Under the pieces are notes generated by a model, which worked only from the letters and a program-made list of their open reading frames with translations, ran no database searches and was not told the origin of the DNA. DNA of 64,000 nt, from contig NZ_CP096032.1 in assembly GCF_023115425.1 (NCBI RefSeq), positions 1,984,001 through 2,048,000 of the forward strand. Reading direction: 5' to 3'. The translations under genes and the position numbers were made by a program. This stretch comes from Synechococcus sp. A10-1-5-1. Its GTDB lineage: Bacteria > Cyanobacteriota > Cyanobacteriia > PCC-6307 > Cyanobiaceae. The stretch's first letter is position 1. Every line of letters begins with the position of its first letter. Shown piece after piece: positions 51,140-60,058 of this stretch.

Positions 51140-51682
51140 CTAGAAGTTGAATGTCGTTCTTAGCTCTATTGCCCATATTTCGCTCTTGGCTTTATTCTGG
51201 CCAATTATCTTGAATCCATGCCGCGCAAAATAGCGCCTCATGGACGCTTGCCGCAAGCCTGGGTTGATATTCTCTGTTAATAAATGTGTTGCTCGATGGT
51301 CTCTGTTTGGGTTGTCGCTTTTAAACTCTCTGAGGAATGTTGTATAGAGCTGATTGCTAAGTCTTGGGGTGCGATGGCTGGGAAGGACGTACATTCTTTG
51401 AAAGTAGGCGTGGCTTCCTAGATGCAGTTCTGGGTCTAGTGTTCGAAGGGCGACAAAAACGACCCCGGTAATCCGGCCAAGTGAATCTCGGGATGTGGTA
51501 GCTGCTTGTATCCTTAATGGTCGAATAATGGATCTTTGATTGATCGTTGAGATGGCCGTTGATTCTTTGAATCTCCTGAGCTCAGATCGGTAGGATTCCC
51601 GATTGGTATCCCAGAACTCCCGAAGTTCTGACTTGAGCTCATCATTAATAGCTCCGAAGATGTAGTCAATGGTGAACGTCAC
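51140..51682 (-). CDS. GNAT-like acyltransferase (putative)
   Basis: 180 residues from GTG 51682, which directly follows the sulfotransferase stop (TAAGTG). A GNAT-type fold is suggested by the strand GRITGVVFVALRTLDPELHL, the following FQRMYVLPSHRTPRLSNQLY that resembles the acetyl-CoA loop (the usual R/Q-x-x-G-x-G/A is replaced by HRTPRLS), and a C-terminal ARHGFKIIGQ. The N-terminal 65 residues are variable. Substrate unknown; lower GC than the core genes. Confidence 0.6.
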   Translation of the reverse strand: MTFTIDYIFGAINDELKSELREFWDTNRESYRSELRRFKESTAISTINQRSIIRPLRIQAATTSRDSLGRITGVVFVALRTLDPELHLGSHAYFQRMYVLPSHRTPRLSNQLYTTFLREFKSDNPNRDHRATHLLTENINPGLRQASMRRYFARHGFKIIGQNKAKSEIWAIELRTTFNF

Positions 51683-52561
51683 TTATTGATTCGTTGGTCC
51701 CGTGTAACCAAAGCGCTTCATGGTCGCCGACAGATTTTCTTCCAATCTTTGGCGCTGCTCAAGAGACAGTTTTTCTGCTCCTTCGCCGCTTCGTCCTGAT
51801 CGAAAGAATCGGTTGCATCCTTTTGGTTTCTCGGCAAAGCCGCCGACCTTTGCTTCGAGTGTCTGGAGTTTCTCTATGGATGTATTGATGATTGTTTGTT
51901 CGATCAGGTTTGAGTCGCTGGGTAAACCAAGAAACTGCGCTAAGTGTGAAAACGTTTCCTGTCCATTGCCGAGCATATCCTCGTATCGGATTGTGAGGAC
52001 TGGGAGGATGGATTGCTCAGCCCAGGACCGTACATGTTGATCCCATCGCCCCATGTGTTGACGGACCTGACGTCCACCATGGCGCATGCTCGGCACAAGT
52101 GCTGCTTCGGAATCGATGAGAAATTCAATGCAACGTTGGATGGGCCACGAGAAGAAGTTGCTGAGTGAAATGGCGACATCTTCGGGGTGCCGTAACAGGT
52201 AAACGACTCCATTGCAGCCTTGGGTGCTCACCACCGGTCTTCCACGCGAATCTGGGGAGTGAAATGCATCGTGAGTCTTGTGGAAGCGTTCACCTTCTGC
52301 GAAAACCCATTGACTTGTGCCGGCGTTGCCTCGGAGGGGATCAAGTTCTCCAAAACTTAAATCACAGGTATTGATTCCGAGTTGGTCATCAAGCCATAGC
52401 CGTGATGAGGCAATGCTGCCTGTGGAAATGTCTTGATTGAGGTGAAGTTCTTCGCGTTCACTCTCTCCCGATAAGCGCCTTAATTCAGTAATGAAGACTC
52501 GACACCATGTGTTCCCGGATTTGGGATAGGAGGCGAGATACCAGTAGCCATCTTTAGTCAT
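51683..52561 (-). CDS. PAPS-dependent sulfotransferase
   Basis: 292 residues. The 5'-phosphosulfate loop is ASYPKSGNTWCRVFI near the N terminus; the 3'-phosphate site is YLLRHPEDVAISLSNFF; VLTIRYEDML and a C-terminal FFRSGRSGEG (a variant of the R-x-G-x-x-G motif) complete the set. GERFHKTHDAFHS places a Lys-x-His near the active site. It transfers sulfate from PAPS to a hydroxyl or amine of an unknown acceptor. Coupled to the kinase gene upstream by an 8-nt overlap and to the GNAT-like gene downstream with no gap. Confidence 0.9.
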   Translation of the reverse strand: MTKDGYWYLASYPKSGNTWCRVFITELRRLSGESEREELHLNQDISTGSIASSRLWLDDQLGINTCDLSFGELDPLRGNAGTSQWVFAEGERFHKTHDAFHSPDSRGRPVVSTQGCNGVVYLLRHPEDVAISLSNFFSWPIQRCIEFLIDSEAALVPSMRHGGRQVRQHMGRWDQHVRSWAEQSILPVLTIRYEDMLGNGQETFSHLAQFLGLPSDSNLIEQTIINTSIEKLQTLEAKVGGFAEKPKGCNRFFRSGRSGEGAEKLSLEQRQRLEENLSATMKRFGYTGPTNQ

Positions 52562-53549
52562 TGAAAGACTCCTGCTCGCTTGGTTCTGGCTTTGAGGGGG
52601 AAGCTGGGTTGAGTAAATCCATTTGCTTCAGACCCTCTGACATGGCCTGTATGTCATCCGGTAGGTGTAACCGATGGACAGGAGTCGAGCGAACACAGCC
52701 TGTCGCCTGCATAAAGAGTCGTGCTTCGGTGTTCATGCCCCGATAAAACCTGGCATGGAAAGCCTGGTTGCGCAACGCAAGTAGACCGCTTTGCTGATTT
52801 AGTGCTTCGCTGACTTTGATCTTGCCTGAGAGTGTGTCGTTGTTGTCTGCATCTCCGTTCGTTGAGCGATTTAAGATGTAAATCGCGGAGAGTGGTGTTG
52901 GGGCTGTCGCCAACGATTGTGATGCTGGGGTAATGCGGTAGCGTTTCAAGCCTCGCCGGACGAGAGGTAGGTTTACTGCTTCGATCCCGAGTTTTTGAGT
53001 TGCATCATGCCAAAGCTTGATGTGCTGTGGTCCTAAGGGGATTGTTCGGTCTGCCTTAATCACTGTCACTTCGCTGCTGATCAGCCTCCAGCCTTGCTGC
53101 AAAAGGCACCATGCAAGGGTCGATTTCCCGGTTGTTGGGTGGCCAAGTAATGCAATCGCGCGTCCATCGCGCTCTAAGGCTGTCCCATGCACAACCAGCT
53201 CGCCGCGCTGAATCGCTAATGCCCCAAGCCCACTTGTTACAAGAAAGGTGCGAATGTCTCGATCGCTGACGCTGTCGTTCCAGCGCTCCCATTCCAAAAT
53301 CTGCCCGTTCGTTGCCCTGAACCAGCCAATCCCCTCTAGCTCGAGTCGCCATTCTTGGGGCACCATCGTGATGCAAGGAGTGCTGTGTTGGTTGGGATCC
53401 AACAACAAGGGCCACGCAGTGTGATTAGTGTTTCTAAGTTCTATGTTCTCAATCTCCGGAGTTTCTTCGTTGATCTCGGTGAGGTCTGGCAGGGCTATAT
53501 CGCTCTTAAGTGTCATCCCATATGCTGAATATCTGTGGGTTTGATTCAT
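52554..53549 (-). CDS. HPr-kinase-like (HprK-related) kinase
   Basis: 331 residues. The N-terminal domain starts RYSAYGMTLKSDIALPDL, a pattern I associate with HprK-like kinases of natural-product clusters. The C-terminal domain has ELVVHGTALERDGRAIALLG, Walker A GHPTTGKSTLAW, then WRLISSEVTVI where the family usually has LLSDDV, and later a TP-rich YILNR strand. HprK-type enzymes phosphorylate a Ser or other hydroxyl in a protein, peptide or small molecule. First gene of the three-gene minus-strand operon; 207 nt after nadE. Confidence 0.8.
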   Translation of the reverse strand: MNQTHRYSAYGMTLKSDIALPDLTEINEETPEIENIELRNTNHTAWPLLLDPNQHSTPCITMVPQEWRLELEGIGWFRATNGQILEWERWNDSVSDRDIRTFLVTSGLGALAIQRGELVVHGTALERDGRAIALLGHPTTGKSTLAWCLLQQGWRLISSEVTVIKADRTIPLGPQHIKLWHDATQKLGIEAVNLPLVRRGLKRYRITPASQSLATAPTPLSAIYILNRSTNGDADNNDTLSGKIKVSEALNQQSGLLALRNQAFHARFYRGMNTEARLFMQATGCVRSTPVHRLHLPDDIQAMSEGLKQMDLLNPASPSKPEPSEQESFND

Positions 53550-53569
53550 TTTGTGTGACGTTTCTGCGT

Positions 53570-53592
53570 TTCCGCGCTTGCGGAATTGTCAA
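53570..53592 (-). promoter_or_regulatory. Putative promoter with overlapping operator for the kinase/sulfotransferase operon
   Basis: On the minus strand, TTGACA (53592-53587) is an exact -35 consensus, followed after one base by the perfect inverted repeat TTCCGC-AAGC-GCGGAA (53585-53570), 21 nt before the kinase start codon. The expected -10 position is poor (ACGCAG-like), so activation or a different start is possible. The arrangement fits an operator overlapping a promoter. The rest of the 53550-53756 gap shows nothing further. Confidence 0.35.
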
Positions 53593-53756
53593 GGCCGAAA
53601 TGAATGACTTGTATTCGTGAACAGTAGGGGTCTGGGCCAGATCTCACGGGGCTGATTGCTGGCTTCACATGCTTTTTAACCCTTGACGTCCGTCGTCTTC
53701 AGCTCCTGACCAGGGCAATGTCCTCTGCTTCCGGTCTCAACACCACAGTTAGATGC

Positions 53757-55439
53757 TCACCCCTTTGACGCGATTGGCATTCGCCAACCGCTCCCGAAGG
53801 CCCGTTGGCTGAGTTTCAAAACCGGTGGTGCCTGCCTCCGCTTGAATTCTGCGCGGCGCAGTAAACCCATGACCCGCATAGCGAGAGCAGGATCCGCGCC
53901 CTGTTGGCTGAGCTCTTCAGGGCTTTGGTGCTCCTCCAGCAGAGCCTTGAGTAGTGGATCCAGCACGGCGTAATCCGGTAGCGAATCGCTGTCCTTTTGA
54001 TCGGGGCGCAACTCGGCGCTGGGCGGTTTCTCGCGAATCGCCGCTCCAATCAGTTCCCCTTGTGCCGGCAGTCCCAGCTCCTGGCGCACCGCCTGGGCGG
54101 CCTCGGAATCGATCCAGTTGCAGAGATGAAACACGGTTGATTTGTAGAGGTCGCCGATCACGGCGAGCCCCCCATTCATGTCGCCGTAGAGGGTGCAGTA
54201 GCCCACGGCCAGCTCGCTCTTGTTGCCCGTGGTCAGCAGCAGTTGCCCCTGTTGATTCGCCACCGCCATCAGCAGCGTGCCCCGGATGCGCGATTGCAGG
54301 TTTTCCGCTGTCACGCCCGCTGGCGTTCCCCCCAAGGGATCGCTCAAGGCGGCATCAAACCCCCCCATCAATCCCTCGATCGGCACCGTCTGGGTGTTGA
54401 TGCCCAGCCGCTTGGCGAGGTCCAGGGAGTCGTTGATCGATCCCTCGGAACTCCAGGGGGAGGGCATCAGTAGAGCCTGCACTTGTTCTCCGCCGAGGGC
54501 CGCCGCCGCCAGGACAGCCACCAGGGCGGAATCGATGCCGCCGCTCAGGCCCAAGAGGGCTTTGCCAAAGCCGCATTTGCGCGCGTAATCCCGCACCCCC
54601 AGCACCAGGGCCCGCAGCAGCAGTTCTTCGTTAGGGGGGATCTCCGTCTCGCCAGCGGCGGCGCCGACTGTCCAGGAGGCCAGATCCGCTGCGCCGAAGG
54701 CCAGCTGGCAGCCCACCACTCCGTTTGCGGTGGTGACGAAGCTTCCGCCATCGAAGATCAGCTCGTCATTGCCTCCCACCTGGTTGACGTAGATCACAGG
54801 AGCGCTCAAGCGCTGGGCGGCGCTCTTGGCCAGCTCCCGGCGCAGCTGGGGTTTGCCTTGGCCGAAGGGGGAGGCCGAGAGGTTGATCAGCAGGTCCGGG
54901 CGCAGGGCCGCCAAGTCCCCGACGGGATCACCCCCCAGGAGCCGTTGGTTGTGCAGCTGTTCTTCGACCCAGAGGTCCTCGCAGATGGTCAGGCCCAGGC
55001 GCCAGCGGCGGCCGCCCCGTTCCAGCTCCAGCAGGCAGGCTTCCTCGGCAGGGCGGAAGTAGCGCCGTTCATCGAAGACGTCGTAGCTGGGCAGCAGCCG
55101 TTTGCGGGCCACGATCCGCCAGGAGCCCCCTTCCACCAGGGCCACGCTGTTGAACAGATCGGGCTGCTGGCCATCGCGGACCGTTTCACTGACCCCCAGG
55201 AGCAGTGCCTGCTTAGCCGGGAGATCGCGGGCGAGGTCATCGAGCACGTCGTCCTGCCGTTGCCGCAGGGATGGCCGCAGCAGCAGGTCCCGCGGGGGAT
55301 AGCCCCAAAGCGCCAGCTCCGGCGCGACCACCAGATCGGCTCCGCCCTCAGCGGCGCCGCGGCAGGCCTCCAGCAGTTGGGCGCCATTGCCGCTCAGGTC
55401 CCCCACCAAGGGATTGATCTGGGCCAGGGCGATGCGCAT
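53757..55439 (-). CDS. nadE: Glutamine-dependent NAD+ synthetase
   Basis: 560 residues: N-terminal nitrilase-like glutaminase (Glu in VVAPELALWGYPPRD, Lys in RKRLLPSYDVFDERRYF, Cys in GLTICEDLW) and C-terminal synthetase with the ATP-pyrophosphatase loop LLGLSGGIDSALVAVLA, TTGNKSELAVGYCTLYGDMN and GLAVIGDLYKSTVF. It makes NAD+ from deamido-NAD+. The start shares a base with the nadD stop (TAATG read on the minus strand). Confidence 0.97.
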   Translation of the reverse strand: MRIALAQINPLVGDLSGNGAQLLEACRGAAEGGADLVVAPELALWGYPPRDLLLRPSLRQRQDDVLDDLARDLPAKQALLLGVSETVRDGQQPDLFNSVALVEGGSWRIVARKRLLPSYDVFDERRYFRPAEEACLLELERGGRRWRLGLTICEDLWVEEQLHNQRLLGGDPVGDLAALRPDLLINLSASPFGQGKPQLRRELAKSAAQRLSAPVIYVNQVGGNDELIFDGGSFVTTANGVVGCQLAFGAADLASWTVGAAAGETEIPPNEELLLRALVLGVRDYARKCGFGKALLGLSGGIDSALVAVLAAAALGGEQVQALLMPSPWSSEGSINDSLDLAKRLGINTQTVPIEGLMGGFDAALSDPLGGTPAGVTAENLQSRIRGTLLMAVANQQGQLLLTTGNKSELAVGYCTLYGDMNGGLAVIGDLYKSTVFHLCNWIDSEAAQAVRQELGLPAQGELIGAAIREKPPSAELRPDQKDSDSLPDYAVLDPLLKALLEEHQSPEELSQQGADPALAMRVMGLLRRAEFKRRQAPPVLKLSQRAFGSGWRMPIASKG

Positions 55440-56023
55440 TAGCGAGCGATCTTTGAGGTCAGGCCATAGAGATTGTGCTTGAGCAGTACGGGCCAGAGCG
55501 CCTCGGGGATCGAGCTGCTCTCCAGGCCGTCTCGAATGGCGGAGCTGGCCGTGGCCGGCACAGGCAGCTCGAGCAGCTCGACCTGGGCCCCCAGCTCCCC
55601 TAGCCGCTCGAGGGCGTTGGCCGCCATGGGCTGCCCCTGCCGCGGCACCACCGTCAGGCGGCAGCGCTGCAGCAGGTCCTTGGCCCGATACCAGCTGGGG
55701 ATTTGTCCGGCCAGATCCCCGCCCACGACAAACACGGGCTCCAGATCCGGCCAGCGCTTGGTTGCGCGCTCCAGGGTTTCAATCGCCTTGGGGCTGCTCA
55801 GCTCCTGGGCCAGTTCGATCTGGGGGGTGCCCAGGCTGTCGATCAGGGTGCCCAGCAACTGGGCCCGGAGCTCCAGGGGAGCCCCGTGCTGCTTGAAGGG
55901 GTTGTCGCTGGCCCAGGCCGCCACTTGGCCGTAGCGCTGGGCGAGGCCGAGCAGCAGCGCCCGATGCCCCTCGGTCGGTGGGTCGGCACTGGTGCCAAAG
56001 AGGGCCAGTTCGCGCCTGCTCAC
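55439..56023 (-). CDS. nadD: Nicotinate-nucleotide adenylyltransferase
   Basis: 194 residues from GTG 56023, which overlaps the GTPase stop as GTGA. ALFGTSADPPTEGHRALLLG is the nucleotidyltransferase loop (normally GGTFDPxHxGH; here GTSADPPTEGH keeps the second His), FVVGGDLAGQIPSWYRAKDL is the substrate segment, and the C-terminal SSAIRDGL corresponds to ISSTxIR. It forms deamido-NAD+ for the adjacent nadE. A longer ORF from 56071 would overlap the GTPase gene. Confidence 0.9.
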   Translation of the reverse strand: MSRRELALFGTSADPPTEGHRALLLGLAQRYGQVAAWASDNPFKQHGAPLELRAQLLGTLIDSLGTPQIELAQELSSPKAIETLERATKRWPDLEPVFVVGGDLAGQIPSWYRAKDLLQRCRLTVVPRQGQPMAANALERLGELGAQVELLELPVPATASSAIRDGLESSSIPEALWPVLLKHNLYGLTSKIAR

Positions 56024-57357
56024 GGCAGCAGGTTGCCGGAGGCGATCGCGCCCCCACCCAGGCGCTGCCACTGCTGCAGCCAGTCGCGCACCTGGGGGTC
56101 CTGACCGGCCAGGCGCCGCAACAGCGAAGCGGGCCGGAAGCGGCCCCGTTGGGCGCTGCGCAACAGCTCCGCCGCTGCCAAGCGTCCGGTGAGACGGGTG
56201 CTGTAGACGGCCAGGGCGGCTTGGGCCATGGCCACCGGAGCGGCAGGGGCCAGGCTCAGTCCACCGCTCAGGGGGGCCGCCAGGAGTAGTACCTGCCGCA
56301 GTCCCCCCAGTAGCAGTTGGATGCCCAATTGCGTCCCCCCCAGCAGGGCATTCTGGGCGGAGAGCCGCGTCAACAGGGCCCGGGCCCCGCTGCTGCTCAT
56401 CTCCAGGTCATAGAGCTTGCAGAGCTGCAGCACCAAGGCAGTGTCGATGGCAAAGCCGCCGGCGAGATCCAGCAGTAGCAGGGGGTTGGCGGCCACTCCC
56501 GTGGCTTTCATCGCCGCATAGCGACCAATCAGTCCCTGGGCTGCGGCCTTGCCGCGTTTCAGGCGCCAGGCGTGCAGGCTCTGGCTAAAGCGGTCCGCTG
56601 CCCTGAGCCCATTGAGGCCCAGCAGCAGGGAGCCCTGGTCCTGGAGTAGCTCCAGCAGGGCCGTGCGCAAGGGGCCGATCCGAGCCGGTTCTGGTTCGCT
56701 GCGCACCCGGCCCCCCTCCAGCAGGACCGCCCGCCGCGGGGCGGCGGCCACCGGCAGGATCTCGAGGTGCTGCGCCTGGCGGGGGAGGCGGGAGCGGATG
56801 CTCTCGATCAGTGCCGCCCGCTCGCCGCTGGGCCAATTGTCGATTCGATTCAGCACCAGCAGCAGCGGTTTACCGGCGCTGAGCAGCTGCTCGATCGCTT
56901 CGGACTCCGGCGTCGTCAGATCGCTGTCGAGCACCAGCAGCACCAGATCGGCCCCAAGGGCGACCCGGGCCGCCAGGCGGTGCCGGGCCCGGGCGGCGAT
57001 CTCATCAATGCCTGGGGTGTCCACCAGCTCGACCTGGCTCAGATCGGGAACCTTGATCCCCCAGGCTTCTCGCTGTTGGCGGCGCGTGCAGCCATGGGCC
57101 ACATCCGTTGCAAAAACGCTTTTCTCCAACAGGGCGTTGAGCAGGCTGGACTTGCCAACGCCCACCCGGCCGAAGACCGCTACCCGCAGCCGGCGCTCCT
57201 TCAGGGCCAACAACTGTTGATCCAGGGTCCGCAGTTCCGGCCCCAGGAGCGAGCGCTCTCGGTCGCTCAGGCGCAGGTCTCCCCGCCACTGCGAGAGCAA
57301 GAGGGCGCAGCGTTCAGCGGTGGAGGGCTGAGGCAAGGGCAGGGGCCTGGTCGCCAT
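56020..57357 (-). CDS. GTP-binding protein with DUF697-like C-terminal domain
   Basis: 445 residues. An Era-like GTPase domain: G1 VFGRVGVGKSSLLNALLEK, switch region near CTRRQQREAWG, G3 VDTPGIDEI, G4 LVLNRIDNW, then a C-terminal helical/membrane-associated half (LLLLDLAGGFAIDTALVLQL; LLGGLRQVLLLAAPLSGGLS). This fusion is the usual cyanobacterial GTPase-DUF697 protein, of unknown role and likely membrane bound. It is coupled to nadD by 4 nt, and divergent from pepP with only 14 nt between start codons. Confidence 0.88.
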   Translation of the reverse strand: MATRPLPLPQPSTAERCALLLSQWRGDLRLSDRERSLLGPELRTLDQQLLALKERRLRVAVFGRVGVGKSSLLNALLEKSVFATDVAHGCTRRQQREAWGIKVPDLSQVELVDTPGIDEIAARARHRLAARVALGADLVLLVLDSDLTTPESEAIEQLLSAGKPLLLVLNRIDNWPSGERAALIESIRSRLPRQAQHLEILPVAAAPRRAVLLEGGRVRSEPEPARIGPLRTALLELLQDQGSLLLGLNGLRAADRFSQSLHAWRLKRGKAAAQGLIGRYAAMKATGVAANPLLLLDLAGGFAIDTALVLQLCKLYDLEMSSSGARALLTRLSAQNALLGGTQLGIQLLLGGLRQVLLLAAPLSGGLSLAPAAPVAMAQAALAVYSTRLTGRLAAAELLRSAQRGRFRPASLLRRLAGQDPQVRDWLQQWQRLGGGAIASGNLLP

Positions 57358-57371
57358 GCATTGAAGCGGTT

Positions 57372-58727
57372 ATGCCATCGTCGCGCTCAGCACCGCTCGC
57401 TTCCATGTCGCTCGCTCCGGACGTCTTTGCCCAGCGCCGTGCTCGTTTCTTTGAGGCCCTTGGTGGCGCCGCCGCGGTGATTCCCGCTGCTGTGCTGGTG
57501 ACCCACCACGCCGACTGTGAATGGCCCTTTCGCCAGAACAGTGACTTCTGGTACCTGACGGGCTTCGATGAGCCCGATGCGGTCGCGCTGTTTTTGCCCC
57601 ATCGGCCCGAGGGGGAACGGTTCGTCCTGTTCGTGCAGCCCAAGGAACCCAGCGCTGAGGTCTGGATGGGGTTCCGTTGGGGCTGCGAAGGGGCCGTGGA
57701 GCGCTTCGGTGCCGACCTGGCCCACCCCCGCGAGGAGCTGGCTGAACGGCTCGCGGATTACCTGCGCGGAGCCGAAGGCATTGCCTTCCGGGTGGGCAAA
57801 CACCCCGAGGTGGAGCCCCACGTTCTTCAGGCCTGGGCTGGCCAGCTGGACCGGGCACCTCGCAGCGGAGCTGCGGCCCTGGGCCTGGTCGCTCCTTGCC
57901 CGCTCCTACATGCCCTTCGGCTGCGCAAGAGCCCCGAGGAGGTCGCGCGCATGCGCGAAGCGGCCCGTATTTCCGCCGAGGCCCATGAACTGGCTCGCCA
58001 GGTGGCTCGCCCGGGGCTCAACGAGCGGCAGGTGCAGGGGGTGATCGAGCAGCACTTCTTCGAGCAAGGTGCCCGGGGCCCGGCCTATGGCTCGATCGTC
58101 GCGGGCGGGGATAACGCCTGCGTTCTGCACTACACGGCGAACAACGCCGTTCTGCGCGATGGCGATCTGCTCTTGATCGACGCCGGTTGCTCCTTAAACG
58201 ACTACTACAACGGAGACATCACCCGCACCTTCCCGATCAACGGTCGCTTCAGCCCTGAGCAGCGCGCCCTCTACGACCTGGTGTTGGCCGCCCAAGAGTC
58301 CGCCGTGGCCGCCGTGGCTCCGGGGCAGACCGCTGAAGCGGTTCACGACACCGCCGTTCGCGTCCTGGTTGAGGGGTTGGTCGACCTGGGCCTGCTCCGC
58401 GGCGAGGTGGACGGGATCATCGAGCAGGGGGCCTACCGCCACCTCTACATGCATCGCACCGGCCATTGGCTGGGCCTCGATGTCCATGACGTCGGTGCCT
58501 ATCGCTTGGGAGAGCACCATGTGGCCCTGGAGCCCGGCATGGTCCTGACCGTGGAGCCCGGTCTCTACGTCAGCGACCGCCTGCCTGTCCCCGAGGGGCA
58601 GCCGGAGATCGAGGCCCGCTGGAAGGGAATCGGCATCCGGATTGAAGACGACGTGGCGGTGACCGAGCACGGTCACGAGAACCTGACGGCCGCAGCCCTC
58701 AAAGCTCCGGCCGCCCTGGAGCGCTAG
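57372..58727 (+). CDS. pepP: Xaa-Pro aminopeptidase P
   Basis: 451 residues (440 if ATG 57405 is used). The N-terminal domain has FWYLTGFDEPDAVALFLP; the C-terminal pita-bread metalloprotease has its two-metal ligands: Asp in LLIDAGCSLNDYYNGDITRTF (two), His in MHRTGHWLGLDVHDVG, Glu in TVEPGLYVS and Glu in GIRIEDDVAV. It removes N-terminal residues preceding proline. The stop overlaps the convergent HAD gene stop by 4 nt. Confidence 0.95.
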   Translation: MPSSRSAPLASMSLAPDVFAQRRARFFEALGGAAAVIPAAVLVTHHADCEWPFRQNSDFWYLTGFDEPDAVALFLPHRPEGERFVLFVQPKEPSAEVWMGFRWGCEGAVERFGADLAHPREELAERLADYLRGAEGIAFRVGKHPEVEPHVLQAWAGQLDRAPRSGAAALGLVAPCPLLHALRLRKSPEEVARMREAARISAEAHELARQVARPGLNERQVQGVIEQHFFEQGARGPAYGSIVAGGDNACVLHYTANNAVLRDGDLLLIDAGCSLNDYYNGDITRTFPINGRFSPEQRALYDLVLAAQESAVAAVAPGQTAEAVHDTAVRVLVEGLVDLGLLRGEVDGIIEQGAYRHLYMHRTGHWLGLDVHDVGAYRLGEHHVALEPGMVLTVEPGLYVSDRLPVPEGQPEIEARWKGIGIRIEDDVAVTEHGHENLTAAALKAPAALER

Positions 58728-59476
58728 GCGATCGCCTGCTCTAAGGCCGCCAGTACATCAGAGGTTCTGGCGATGACCGCATCAGCGCCAGCCGCGCGCA
58801 GCTGCTCCTCATAGGCACCACGGCGGTGGCTGTCCTGTAGGTGCGGCGGGGCTACTCCCAGGCTGATGAAGTGCTGCCCCGACCTTGCTTGGCGAGCCCG
58901 CACCACGGTGGTGACGTCGGCCACGGTGTCCCCCAAGTAGGCCACGGGTACCGATGCCGGCGCCAGTGCGCTGGCGAGTCGCAGGAAGCCGCTGGGATCG
59001 GGTTTGTCAGGGGCATCCCCCATGGCGATCAGGGGCGGCTGCTGTAGGCCCAGGCGGGTCTCTAGTACGAAGCGGGCCGAGGGCGGCTCGGCCCCACTGA
59101 CAAAACCCCAGCACACATTTGCCGCCGAGAGCTCGGCAAAAAACGCGGCCTCCACCAGCAGGGGTTCGTTGCGGATGAAACCTGTCCAGGCCGCAGGGTC
59201 GCCGCCTGGATCCCCGCCGAAATAGAAGTCGTTGAACACCTCCACCAGCGCTTCAAACGCTGGGAGCTCCTGTTCGCCTTGGCGGCGCAGCAACTCCAAG
59301 GACGCCTCCCAGTCGTTGTTCCAGCAGCCTTCGGCCTTGAGGGCATCGATGCTCTCGGCGTGGGGGCGTGTGCCGCTGTAGTGGTGCACCGTCTCCACGA
59401 TGGCCTTGCGGTAGCTGCCCCCCACATCGCGGATCACACCATCGATGTCGAACAGGAGAACAGCGCGCGGACTCAG
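58724..59476 (-). CDS. HAD-superfamily hydrolase (TIGR01548-like)
   Basis: 250 residues if translation starts at CTG 59476. That start is chosen because the catalytic DxD (LLFDIDGVIRDVGGSYRKA) lies upstream of the first GTG at 59437, and no ATG, GTG or TTG is closer. Other HAD marks: Lys in GDAPDKPDPSGFL and the acidic pair in VAYLGDTVADV. The family is common in cyanobacteria, once linked to histidine synthesis by context, but the substrate is not established. Confidence 0.82.
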   Translation of the reverse strand: MSPRAVLLFDIDGVIRDVGGSYRKAIVETVHHYSGTRPHAESIDALKAEGCWNNDWEASLELLRRQGEQELPAFEALVEVFNDFYFGGDPGGDPAAWTGFIRNEPLLVEAAFFAELSAANVCWGFVSGAEPPSARFVLETRLGLQQPPLIAMGDAPDKPDPSGFLRLASALAPASVPVAYLGDTVADVTTVVRARQARSGQHFISLGVAPPHLQDSHRRGAYEEQLRAAGADAVIARTSDVLAALEQAIA

Positions 59477-59520
59477 GGGTCTAGAGAACAGCGGCTGGTA
59501 GGTTAGTTGTTTGTCATTAA

Positions 59521-60003
<483 letters not shown>

Positions 60004-60028
60004 TTCGCGGCTACCCCTTTCGTTTCAG

Positions 60029-60052
60029 CCCCCGCTCTGCGGGGGTTTTTTT
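60029..60052 (+). terminator. Terminator of ycf65
   Basis: CCCCCGC (60029-60035), loop TCT, GCGGGGG (60039-60045), then seven T, 26 nt after the stop. It also separates this gene from the convergent gene ending at 60059. Confidence 0.93.
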
Positions 60053-60058
60053 GTGCCT

